64,000 bases of DNA from the NCBI GenBank assembly GCA_902559635.1, contig CACEIY010000002.1, forward strand, positions 1 to 64,000. Reading direction: 5' to 3'. Shown piece after piece: positions 54,334-62,672 of the stretch. The notes under the pieces are model-generated. The model was not told the DNA's origin, did not search any database, and saw only the letters and a list, made by a program, of their open reading frames with translations. Position 1 is the stretch's first letter, and each line of letters opens with the position of its first letter. Made by a program: the position numbers and the translations under genes. This DNA comes from an uncultured Pelagibacteraceae bacterium. Its GTDB lineage: Bacteria; Pseudomonadota; Alphaproteobacteria; Pelagibacterales; Pelagibacteraceae.

Positions 54334-55988
54334 GTGATATCAAAACAAAAAAAAGAAAAACTTGGAAAAACCCATTGGCAGTATGGGGAGCCAAAGGTGG
54401 AAATCACGAAGTAGCAACACCTGAGTGGAAGAATCCACATCAAATTTGGAAAGATACTAAAGCATTTAAAGTCCCTACAAATAAAATTGGAAGATTTCAT
54501 TATGAATATAAATCTAGCAATCATGGTGAAAAAATATGGAACAGATTAAGATGGTGGCCAACAAGAAGAACAATACTTTGGACACAAGGTGTTTATAATA
54601 GAAAAAGTCTTAAACCAGAAAAAATTAGAAAAGATAAAAGACCAATATTTTGGTTTTTAAGTTTGGTATTATTGGTAATTGCTCCTTTCATTTTGCCTGA
54701 GGGATATAAAAATAGTTTATTAACTGCTGGAGGAATATTTGGTATCTATGCATCAATAAATCTTTGCTGGACACTTGTTATTGGAACTGCAGGAATATTT
54801 TCTTTAGCTACATATGCCATAGTTGGAATGTCAGCATTTTTAACTACCTGGTTATCAATAAATTTGGGCTTACCCTGGTGGATGTTACCAATGATTGGTA
54901 TGTTTGTTGGGCTAGCTTTTGGAATAATAATAGCTTTACCCGCTTTAAGATTAGATGGATTTTATTATGGACTTTTAACTCTAGGTCTTAACGAACTTTG
55001 TAGAGTATTTATCACAACTTCACATGCATTTGGAGCTGCATCTGGTGGATTATATGGAGCTGATACTTTTATTAATGAAAACTGGGCACCTATGACACAA
55101 ACTCTCGTACAGTATTATTCTGGATTTGCATTATTAATTGCTGCACTTTTTTTATTTAGATTTGTAGATGGCAAAAGATTAGGTAGAATTCTAAAATTAG
55201 CGCCTGAAAAAAAAGAAGCTTTTGCAGAAGCATCAGGTGTTAACTATAAGAGGGCAAGAGTTACTGTCTTTTTAATATCATCAATCGCATTAGGATTTAT
55301 TGGAGGGTTTTATGCTGCTTATTATAGAGGTAGTGCATTTGATATATTCTCTTTTCATACTGTAATCATGGGTTTAGCAATGATTACAATTGGTGGTATT
55401 GGAAGAGCTGATGGTGCTGTTGCAGGTACTTTAATTATAGTAATTATAGATAGAGTTCTAGTAGAACTTGGTCCATGGAGATATATTATAATAGGATTTG
55501 TAATGATGTTTACAATCCTTTTTTTGAAAAATGGATTATTTGGAATAAGAAAACAATTTAGAGATTGGAGAGATAAGAAAAAAGGTGAAGCAAGATCATC
55601 AAGATTAGAAAGAGGAGGAGAAATGTTACCAGAGCAAGCAACTGAGACAGATAATAAAGATGAAATATACAGAAGAAGATATGACAAAATGCAAAGAGAG
55701 TTTTTAAAAACTCTAATTTGTGATGAGATAATTGAAGAACATAAACAAAAACCTTTAGGACAGCACAGTGAAGCTTTGGAAAGAGTTTGTTATTATTTTA
55801 GAAGAGGTGCTATGAATGATAAATATGTTGTAAAGTGTGAGGTGCCTTTTAAGAAATATAAAATAATGGCTCTTTCGGGAGTAAGAGGAAGATCGCCTAG
55901 ACTTGTTGAGGATAAAATATATGAAACAGTTGAGGCTGCTTATCATGGTCTGTTCTTAAGAAGAATTCAAGATTTAATGGAGGCATAA
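54330..55988 (+). CDS. UrtC/LivM-type permease fused to a dimethylformamidase small-subunit-like domain
   Basis: A 552-residue chain in three parts. Residues 1-105 are a hydrophilic, tryptophan- and lysine-rich extension of unknown role. Residues about 107-410 are a LivM/UrtC permease (NLCWTLVIGTAGIFSLATYAIVG, LRLDGFYYGLLTLGLNEL, AMITIGGIGRADGAVAGT). Residues 432-552 resemble the small subunit of N,N-dimethylformamidase as I remember it: RYDKMQREFLK, IIEEHKQKPLGQHSEALERV and a C-terminal HGLFLRRIQDLME. An AGAGGAGG ribosome site sits just before the in-frame ATG at 55623, so the domain might also be made alone. The large subunit gene follows two bases later. Confidence 0.85.
   Translation: MSDIKTKKRKTWKNPLAVWGAKGGNHEVATPEWKNPHQIWKDTKAFKVPTNKIGRFHYEYKSSNHGEKIWNRLRWWPTRRTILWTQGVYNRKSLKPEKIRKDKRPIFWFLSLVLLVIAPFILPEGYKNSLLTAGGIFGIYASINLCWTLVIGTAGIFSLATYAIVGMSAFLTTWLSINLGLPWWMLPMIGMFVGLAFGIIIALPALRLDGFYYGLLTLGLNELCRVFITTSHAFGAASGGLYGADTFINENWAPMTQTLVQYYSGFALLIAALFLFRFVDGKRLGRILKLAPEKKEAFAEASGVNYKRARVTVFLISSIALGFIGGFYAAYYRGSAFDIFSFHTVIMGLAMITIGGIGRADGAVAGTLIIVIIDRVLVELGPWRYIIIGFVMMFTILFLKNGLFGIRKQFRDWRDKKKGEARSSRLERGGEMLPEQATETDNKDEIYRRRYDKMQREFLKTLICDEIIEEHKQKPLGQHSEALERVCYYFRRGAMNDKYVVKCEVPFKKYKIMALSGVRGRSPRLVEDKIYETVEAAYHGLFLRRIQDLMEA
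55613..55622 (+). promoter_or_regulatory. Internal ribosome-binding site before the DMFase small-subunit-like domain
   Basis: AGGAGGAGAA directly precedes an in-frame ATG (55623, Met432 of the fused ORF). Purine-rich Shine-Dalgarno of this strength is uncommon inside AT-rich genes, suggesting a separate 121-residue product close to the 132 residues of the stand-alone subunit. Confidence 0.5.
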
Positions 55989-55989
55989 A

Positions 55990-58317
55990 ATGGCAGAAAT
56001 AAAAGTATTCGGATATACAGACAAACTCTCAGTTAAACCAGGAGATAAAATAGATTTTCATGTATCTGCAGATGGAACAAAAACTGTGAACGCACAATTA
56101 GTAAGATTAATTCACGGAGATGAACATCCTAATGGACCTGGATATAACGATGAAGCAGTGGATTGTAAACTAAATGGAGTTTGGAATGTAAAAAAACAAT
56201 TTACTCAACTTGGTTCATTTTTAAAAGTTGAAGATCCAAATAATCACCTTGCTATCGATGGAGATTTTACTGTTTTTGGATATATCAACCCATCAACACC
56301 TCATACTGGGGCTCATCAGTGGATATTTTGCAGATGGAATAATAAAACAAATGAAGGTTATGGAATCGGTATTAATAAAGATGGCCATTTAGAATTAGTA
56401 GTTGGTGATGGAAAAGAAGTTGACTATTTAGTTTCTGAATTACCAATAGTTAAAAAGATTTGGTATTTTGTGGCTGCAACATTCAATTATAAGACTAAAG
56501 AAGCAACCTTATATCAAGAGGGAGTAGTTAATCGCTATAATTCATTACTTGGAAAAGTTGTACCTTACGACTACAGGTCTCACACAAAAACAACTTTTAG
56601 ATTTAAACAAAAAAATAATCCTAAAACACCTTTTATAATTGCAGGAGCAATAGATAATCATGAATTGAGAGGTGATTTTGTCTCTGGAACTTTTGCAGGA
56701 AAAGTAGATAGACATGGTGTTTGCAATAAAGTTTTATCAAAAGATGAATTAGACAAAATGAAACTTGGTGAAATGCCACCAAAAGAAAGCATTGCCGCTT
56801 ATTGGGATACTACTGAAGGATATAATGAAAATGGTATCAGCAATACTGTTATAGATATTGGTCCTAATAAATTAAATTCAATCGGATACAATCATCCTGT
56901 TAGGGCAATGACTGGTTGGAATTGGTCTGGGAAAAATGACTGTTTTAGACTAGCTCCTAAAGAGTATGGAGGGGTTGATTTTCATCCTGACTCAATTACT
57001 GATGCGAAGTGGGATGTTACAAATTCATTAATAATACCAGATAATTTAAAGAGTGGTGCGTATGCAATGAGATTAAAAGCTGGCACAAATGGAAGTCAAC
57101 TTAGTGAAGAATATATTGTATTCTTTGTAAGAGCAAAAGTTCCAAAAGCAAAAATATGTTTTTTATTTCCAACAGCAAGTTACCTTGCCTATGCTAATGA
57201 AAAACTAAGTTTTGAAGCTCAAATAATTCAACCAATGACAGGTCAACCACCAACTATTACTGATATAGATGTTGAACAATATAAAAATCCAGAGTTTGGT
57301 TTATCAACGTATGATAGTTACGCGGATGGAGGTGGAGTATGTTTTACTTCATATCGAAGACCAATTGTAAATATGAGGCCAAAGTATAGAACTTCAGGAA
57401 TGGGTATTACCTGGCAGTTTCCAGCTGATTTATCAATAATTGGTTGGTTAGAACATCATTATAAAGATGAATATGAAATTCTTACAGATGAAGATGTTCA
57501 TTTGGAAGGGATTGATGCGTTAAAGCCTTACAATTGCGTAATATCTGGAACTCATCCTGAATACACTTCTGAAAAAATGCTAGATGCTTTTGAAGATTAT
57601 GTGGCAGAAGGAGGAAGATTTATTTACATGGGTGGTAATGGTTTCTATTGGGTTGTAGGTCATTATGAAAATGAACCATGGTGTTTAGAAGTAAGAAAAC
57701 TAGATGCTGGTATGAGAGCTTGGGCTGCTAAACCAGGAGAATATTATATGCAAACAACTGGCGAAAGAGGAGGTTTATGGAGAATGAGAGGCCGGGCTCC
57801 TCAAAAATTCTCAGGAGTAGGATTTATAGCCGAAGGTTTTGACACTGCCGAAACTTATAGGAAAATGCCTGATGCATGGCATAGAACTGTTTCTTGGATT
57901 ACTGAGGGAGTTGAAGGAGAAATTTTTGGTGATCACGGATTAGCTTATGGAGGTGCAGCAGGAATAGAGTTAGATAGATATGATCTTTCTTTAGGAACTC
58001 CGCCTCACACAAAAATAGTTGCATCATCTGGTGGTCACAGTGATAATTATGTTCTTGTAACTGAGGAGCTTCTTTATGCTTACGCGGGTTTAGTTGGATC
58101 TTTAGATTATAGAATAAGAGCTGATATGACCTATTTTACAGCACCAAATGAAGGTGCAGTGTTTTGTACTGGATCAATTGGTTACGGTCAATCATTGCCA
58201 TGTAATAATTTCCAAAATAATACCTCAACAATTCTTAAAAATGTTGTAAATGCATTTTCAAAAGAAAAAAAACTACCTGGTGGTCTATGGACTCTAGAGG
58301 AGAAACAGTGGAAATAA
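55990..58317 (+). CDS. dmfA2: N,N-dimethylformamidase large subunit
   Basis: A 775-residue protein matching the DMFase large subunit (about 760 residues). The mononuclear iron site described in Paracoccus (two tyrosines, one glutamate, and a second-shell histidine) has counterparts: Tyr398/Tyr401 in TASYLAYAN, Tyr441 in LSTYDSYADGGG, and His522/Glu524 in ISGTHPEYT. A laminin-G/concanavalin-like segment (DGDFTVFGYINPSTP, DGHLELVVGDG) precedes it. It hydrolyses DMF to dimethylamine and formate; related short amides are possible. It starts two bases after the fused permease, implying uptake-coupled hydrolysis. Confidence 0.92.
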   Translation: MAEIKVFGYTDKLSVKPGDKIDFHVSADGTKTVNAQLVRLIHGDEHPNGPGYNDEAVDCKLNGVWNVKKQFTQLGSFLKVEDPNNHLAIDGDFTVFGYINPSTPHTGAHQWIFCRWNNKTNEGYGIGINKDGHLELVVGDGKEVDYLVSELPIVKKIWYFVAATFNYKTKEATLYQEGVVNRYNSLLGKVVPYDYRSHTKTTFRFKQKNNPKTPFIIAGAIDNHELRGDFVSGTFAGKVDRHGVCNKVLSKDELDKMKLGEMPPKESIAAYWDTTEGYNENGISNTVIDIGPNKLNSIGYNHPVRAMTGWNWSGKNDCFRLAPKEYGGVDFHPDSITDAKWDVTNSLIIPDNLKSGAYAMRLKAGTNGSQLSEEYIVFFVRAKVPKAKICFLFPTASYLAYANEKLSFEAQIIQPMTGQPPTITDIDVEQYKNPEFGLSTYDSYADGGGVCFTSYRRPIVNMRPKYRTSGMGITWQFPADLSIIGWLEHHYKDEYEILTDEDVHLEGIDALKPYNCVISGTHPEYTSEKMLDAFEDYVAEGGRFIYMGGNGFYWVVGHYENEPWCLEVRKLDAGMRAWAAKPGEYYMQTTGERGGLWRMRGRAPQKFSGVGFIAEGFDTAETYRKMPDAWHRTVSWITEGVEGEIFGDHGLAYGGAAGIELDRYDLSLGTPPHTKIVASSGGHSDNYVLVTEELLYAYAGLVGSLDYRIRADMTYFTAPNEGAVFCTGSIGYGQSLPCNNFQNNTSTILKNVVNAFSKEKKLPGGLWTLEEKQWK

Positions 58318-58327
58318 GGAAAATTAG

Positions 58328-58399
58328 ATGACAACACTGTTAATAGTAATCATTGTTGTAATTCTTTTAGCTGCTTTGTTATTATTTTTATATGCTTAA
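58328..58399 (+). CDS. 23-residue hydrophobic membrane peptide (not in ORF track)
   Basis: Read by hand: ATG at 58328, stop at 58397-58399. The whole product is one helix (LLIVIIVVILLAALLLFLYA). It starts ten bases after the DMFase stop, preceded by AAGGAAAATTAG. Size and position recall single-helix accessory peptides of transporters or oxidases. Coding status needs confirmation, because such tiny ORFs arise by chance. Confidence 0.4.
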   Translation: MTTLLIVIIVVILLAALLLFLYA

Positions 58400-58410
58400 A
58401 AAGAAATGAT

Positions 58411-59295
58411 ATGTGTGGAATAGTAGGAATTTATCTAAAATCCAAAAAATATGAGAGTTCTTTAGGGAACATGCTCTCAAATATGCTTATAAATATGGGT
58501 TCTAGAGGGCCAGATAGTGCGGGATTTGCTATTTATAAAGAAGATGAAGAGGAAAATTTCAAGTACTCACTATGCTTAAATGGCTACGATTTTGAAAAAT
58601 TTAAAAAGGAAATTGTAAATAAAATTACCATTTCAAATATTGGAAAAAACTCTGATCATGTAATCATGAAATCCAAAAGTCAACCGAGTGATGTAATCGA
58701 AATACTCAATAAAAATTTTAAGGAAATTTCAATTGTTGGCTATGGTAAATCTATTGAAATATTTAAACAAGTTGGAGAACCTAAAGATGTTGTAAAAAAA
58801 TTTAATCTTGTTAATTTTAGTGGCACACATGCTATTGGTCATACTAGAATGGCTACAGAAAGTGCAATTACTACTGATGGTTCTCATCCCTACTCAACTG
58901 GAGAAGATGAATGTTTAGTGCATAATGGATCATTATCTAATCATAATAACCTAAGAAGAAAATTAAAAAAAAATGGTATAAATTTTAATTCAGAAAATGA
59001 TACTGAAGTTGCCGCAGGATATATTTCTAATAATTTATCAAATAAAGAAAGTTTAAAAGATACCCTTAAAAAATGTCTAAAAGATTTAGACGGATTTTAT
59101 ACCTTTATAACAGGCACAAGAAAAGGATTTGCAGTTTTAAGAGATGAGATTGCATGCAAGCCAGCTGTAATAGCAGAAAACGATGACTATGTAGCTATCG
59201 CATCAGAATTTCAAGCTATGGCTCATTTACCAAATGTAAACAATGCTAATATTTTTGAACCAGAACCTGGCGTAGTCTACTCGTGGGGAAATTAA
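58411..59295 (+). CDS. mgsA: N-methylglutamate synthase subunit A (class II glutamine amidotransferase), cassette 2
   Basis: A 294-residue Ntn-hydrolase starting MCGIVGIYLKS with catalytic Cys2, SRGPDSAGFAIY, GTHAIGHTRMATES and LVHNGSLSNHNNLRR. It belongs to MgsA/GlxB and would split the gamma-glutamyl amine (gamma-glutamylmethylamide) or glutamine. Its length is close to what I recall for MgsA, nearer than the 314-residue paralogue of cassette 1. It ends overlapping mgsB (TAATG). Confidence 0.87.
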   Translation: MCGIVGIYLKSKKYESSLGNMLSNMLINMGSRGPDSAGFAIYKEDEEENFKYSLCLNGYDFEKFKKEIVNKITISNIGKNSDHVIMKSKSQPSDVIEILNKNFKEISIVGYGKSIEIFKQVGEPKDVVKKFNLVNFSGTHAIGHTRMATESAITTDGSHPYSTGEDECLVHNGSLSNHNNLRRKLKKNGINFNSENDTEVAAGYISNNLSNKESLKDTLKKCLKDLDGFYTFITGTRKGFAVLRDEIACKPAVIAENDDYVAIASEFQAMAHLPNVNNANIFEPEPGVVYSWGN

Positions 59296-59978
59296 TGGAA
59301 TTAGATTTAAAAAAACTTAAGTTAAGAGAAGTAAATAATAAATTACAAAATTTAGACCATAAACAAAATCAAAGAGACTTTACTATAACAAACCCTGAGG
59401 GAAATCACGCTATATGTGCAGGCTTAACAGAAGAAATGAATGTAACGATTAAAGGTCATGTTGGATATTATTGTGCAGGCATGAATCAAAAAGCAAAAAT
59501 AACTATTGATGGAAATGTGGGAACAGGTGTTGCAGAAAATATGATGTCGGGAATAGTTCATGTTAAAGGAAATGCGTCTCAATCTGCTGGGGCTACTGCA
59601 CATGGAGGATTATTAATTATAGATGGAGATGCAAGTTCAAGATGTGGGATTTCAATGAAAGGAGTAGATATAATAGTCAAAGGATCTGTTGGCCATATGT
59701 CTGGCTTTATGTCTCAATCAGGCAATTTAATTGTATGTGGAGATGCTGGGGAAGCTCTAGGAGATAGTTTATACGAAACTAATATCTATATTAAAGGTAA
59801 TGTTAAATCATTAGGAGCTGATTGTGTAGAAAAAAAAATGGATAAAAATCATGTTAAAAAATTAAATAAATTTTTAAAAGAAGCTAAAATAAAAAATCTT
59901 AAAGCGAAAAATTTCAAAAGATATGGATCAGCAAGAAAATTATATAACTTTAAAATAGATAACATTGCAAATTATTAA
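59295..59978 (+). CDS. mgsB: N-methylglutamate synthase subunit B (GXGXG domain), cassette 2
   Basis: About 227 residues from the ATG at 59295, which overlaps the mgsA stop; the track GTG at 59283 is less likely. It is a GXGXG beta-helix protein of the GltB C-terminal/FwdC family (GHVGYYCAGMNQK, GTGVAENMMSG, GGLLIIDGDASSRCG, GNLIVCGDAGEALGDS). It bridges MgsA and MgsC. Length about 230 is normal for MgsB. Confidence 0.87.
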   Translation: MELDLKKLKLREVNNKLQNLDHKQNQRDFTITNPEGNHAICAGLTEEMNVTIKGHVGYYCAGMNQKAKITIDGNVGTGVAENMMSGIVHVKGNASQSAGATAHGGLLIIDGDASSRCGISMKGVDIIVKGSVGHMSGFMSQSGNLIVCGDAGEALGDSLYETNIYIKGNVKSLGADCVEKKMDKNHVKKLNKFLKEAKIKNLKAKNFKRYGSARKLYNFKIDNIANY

Positions 59979-59980
59979 CT

Positions 59981-61309
59981 ATGAAAAAAAATAACAAAAC
60001 TCACCCAAGGCAATCCTGGACATTTGATGAGTATACTAATTCAGAAATAAGAAGAGCGGCATCTACTGGGATATATGATATTAGAGGTGGAGGATCAAAA
60101 AGAAAACTTCCCCACTTTGATGATTTACTTTTTTTAGGAGCCTCAATGTCAAGATATCCTTTAGAAGGCTATAGAGAAAAATGTACCACAAATGTTACTT
60201 TAGGTACTCGATATGCAAAAAAACCTTTAAGGCTCGACATACCTATCACAATAGCAGGAATGAGTTTTGGTGCTTTGTCTGGACCAGCTAAAGAAGCATT
60301 GGGAAGAGGTGCAAGTGCAGCTGGTACCTCAACTACTACTGGTGATGGAGGTATGACACCAGAGGAAAGAGGTCAGTCTAAATACTTAGTTTATCAGCTT
60401 CTTCCATCTAGATATGGGATGAATCCTAATGACTTGAGAAAAGCAGACGCTATTGAAGTGGTTATTGGACAAGGAGCAAAACCAGGAGGTGGTGGAATGT
60501 TATTAGGTCAAAAAATAAATGATCGAGTAGCAAAAATGAGAACATTGCCTAAGGGAGTTGACCAAAGATCTGCTTGTAGACATCCTGATTGGACAGGACC
60601 AGATGATTTAAAAATAAAAATTTTAGAGTTAAGAGAAATAACTAAATGGCAAGTCCCAATATTTGTAAAAATAGCTGGAGCAAGACCTTATTACGACACA
60701 GCCTTAGCTGTTAAAGCTGGTGCTGATGTTGTTGTACTAGATGGTATGCAAGGTGGTACTGCAGCAACACAAGAAGTTTTTATTGAAAATGTTGGTCAAC
60801 CAACTTTAGCTTGTGTAAGACCAGCTGTAGATGCTTTACTAGATTTAGATGTTCACCGAGATGTTCAACTTGTAATATCTGGGGGTATTAGAAATGGAGC
60901 GGATGTAGCAAAAGCTTTAGCGTTAGGTGCAGATGCAGTATCCATTGGAAGTGCTGCGATGATTGCTATTGGCGATAATGATCCAAAATGGGAAAAAGAT
61001 TATAAAAAATTAGGAACTACAGCAGGTGCCTATGATGATTGGCATGAAGGAAACGATCCAGCTGGTATATCAACTCAAAATCCAAAATTAATGAAAAGAT
61101 TAGATCCAATTAAAGCAGGCAGAAAACTTACAAATTTTTTAAAAGTTATGACTTTAGAAGCTCAAACACTTGCTAGAGCATGTGGAAAAAATAGTTTACA
61201 TAACCTTGAACCTGAGGATTTATGTGCCTTAACAGTTGAAGCAGCAGCAATGGCTAGAGTACCTTTAGCTGGAAGTAGTTGGATACCAGGAATAAATGAA
61301 AAAAAATGA
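59981..61309 (+). CDS. mgsC: N-methylglutamate synthase subunit C (FMN domain), cassette 2
   Basis: A 442-residue glutamate-synthase-type FMN barrel: ITIAGMSFGALSGPAKEALG, VISGGIRNGADVAKALALGADAV and a C-terminal LEPEDLCALTVEAAAMARVPLAG. At the position of the Fe-S cysteines of glutamate synthase it reads AYDDWHEGNDPAGIS (residues 350-364) with no cysteine. I recall this motif as usual in MgsC/GlxD, so the subunit is likely FMN-only. It forms N-methylglutamate from 2-oxoglutarate and bound methylamine. Confidence 0.88.
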   Translation: MKKNNKTHPRQSWTFDEYTNSEIRRAASTGIYDIRGGGSKRKLPHFDDLLFLGASMSRYPLEGYREKCTTNVTLGTRYAKKPLRLDIPITIAGMSFGALSGPAKEALGRGASAAGTSTTTGDGGMTPEERGQSKYLVYQLLPSRYGMNPNDLRKADAIEVVIGQGAKPGGGGMLLGQKINDRVAKMRTLPKGVDQRSACRHPDWTGPDDLKIKILELREITKWQVPIFVKIAGARPYYDTALAVKAGADVVVLDGMQGGTAATQEVFIENVGQPTLACVRPAVDALLDLDVHRDVQLVISGGIRNGADVAKALALGADAVSIGSAAMIAIGDNDPKWEKDYKKLGTTAGAYDDWHEGNDPAGISTQNPKLMKRLDPIKAGRKLTNFLKVMTLEAQTLARACGKNSLHNLEPEDLCALTVEAAAMARVPLAGSSWIPGINEKK

Positions 61310-61343
61310 TTGCTAGAAATCTTTTAAATACATAAAGTAAAGT

Positions 61344-62669
61344 ATGCCAAAAAATTTATCTCAAATTGCTAAACAAAAAAAAATTAAATATTTTTTAATT
61401 AGTTTTGTAGATTTATTTGGTGTTTTAAGATCAAAATTAGTTCCTTCCCAAGCAATATCAGAAATGCAAAAAAATGGTGCAGGATTTGCTGGATTTGCAA
61501 CTTGGCTTGATATGACACCAGCTGATAGTGATATGTTTGGTGTACCCGACCCAAATAGCTTGATTCAATTACCCTGGAATAAAGAAATAGGTTGGTTGGC
61601 TTCAGATTTATATATGAATGGCAAACCAGTTAAAGCCTCACCAAGAATAATGTTGAAAGAACAAATTAAAAAACTATCTCAAAAAAAACTTCAGATGAAA
61701 TCAGGTGTCGAATGTGAATATTTTTTAATTTCAGAGGATGGTTCTAAAATTGCAGATTCAAGAGATATTCAATCAAAACCTTGTTATGATCAATCAGCTC
61801 TAATGAGACGTTATGATTTAATTAAAGAAATTTGTAACAGCATGATTGAACTTGGATGGAAGCCTTATCAAAATGATCATGAGGATGCTAATGGTCAATT
61901 TGAAATGAATTGGGATTATTCAGATAGTTTAGTAACTGCAGATAGACATGTATTCTTTAAATTTATGGTCAAGAGTTTGGCTGAAAAACATGGTTTAAGA
62001 GCTACATTTATGCCTAAACCTTTTCATAACCTAACCGGAAATGGATGTCATGCTCATGTTTCTGTTTGGAATGGTAAAAATAATAAGTTTTTAGATAACA
62101 AAAATAATCTAGGATTAAGCAAACTTGCATATAATTTTTTGGGTGGAATTATGAATAATGCACAAGCCTTATCAGCTTTTTTTAACCCAACAATAAATAG
62201 TTATAGAAGAATTAATGCGCCTCCAACTAAATCTGGAGCGACTTGGTCACCAAGTAGTATTTCATATACAGGTAATAATAGAACTCATATGATTAGAATA
62301 CCAGACCAAGGAAGATTTGAACTTAGACTAATGGATGGTTCAGCAAACCCATATTTACTTCAAGCAGGTATAATCGCAGCTGGTTTAGAGGGAATAAATA
62401 AAAAATTAAATCCAGGAAAGCCATTACACTGCAATATGTATACTGACTATAAGAAATATCCTAAGCTTAAAAAACTTCCCAACGATGTTGGACAAGCAAT
62501 TAAACTTTTAGAAAATAGTAAATCTTTAAATAATGCTTTTGGTAAAGATGTTATTAAAAGTTATGTTAAATTAAAAAATTCAGAAATTAAAGATTTTAAA
62601 AGGAAAGAAACTTTCAATAAAAAACGACCTGTTACAATGTGGGAGAGAAATAATACCTTAGATTGCTAA
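61344..62669 (+). CDS. gmaS: Gamma-glutamylmethylamide synthetase-type ligase, cassette 2
   Basis: A 441-residue glutamine-synthetase-fold protein, near the usual GMAS length (about 435-450). Motifs: NDHEDANGQFEMNW, GNGCHAHVSVWNG and the C-terminal NRTHMIRIPDQGRFELRLMDGSANPYL. Known GMAS ligates methylamine to glutamate with ATP. It follows mgsC by 34 bases and precedes the ammonia-lyase gene by three. The alternative is a glutamine synthetase type III-like enzyme; context favours GMAS. Confidence 0.88.
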   Translation: MPKNLSQIAKQKKIKYFLISFVDLFGVLRSKLVPSQAISEMQKNGAGFAGFATWLDMTPADSDMFGVPDPNSLIQLPWNKEIGWLASDLYMNGKPVKASPRIMLKEQIKKLSQKKLQMKSGVECEYFLISEDGSKIADSRDIQSKPCYDQSALMRRYDLIKEICNSMIELGWKPYQNDHEDANGQFEMNWDYSDSLVTADRHVFFKFMVKSLAEKHGLRATFMPKPFHNLTGNGCHAHVSVWNGKNNKFLDNKNNLGLSKLAYNFLGGIMNNAQALSAFFNPTINSYRRINAPPTKSGATWSPSSISYTGNNRTHMIRIPDQGRFELRLMDGSANPYLLQAGIIAAGLEGINKKLNPGKPLHCNMYTDYKKYPKLKKLPNDVGQAIKLLENSKSLNNAFGKDVIKSYVKLKNSEIKDFKRKETFNKKRPVTMWERNNTLDC

Positions 62670-62672
62670 TAC

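Noticed and set aside
55355-55687. 110-residue antisense ORF inside the fused permease
   Set aside because: Translation is a hydrophobic/serine-rich shadow of the permease; no start signal or family.
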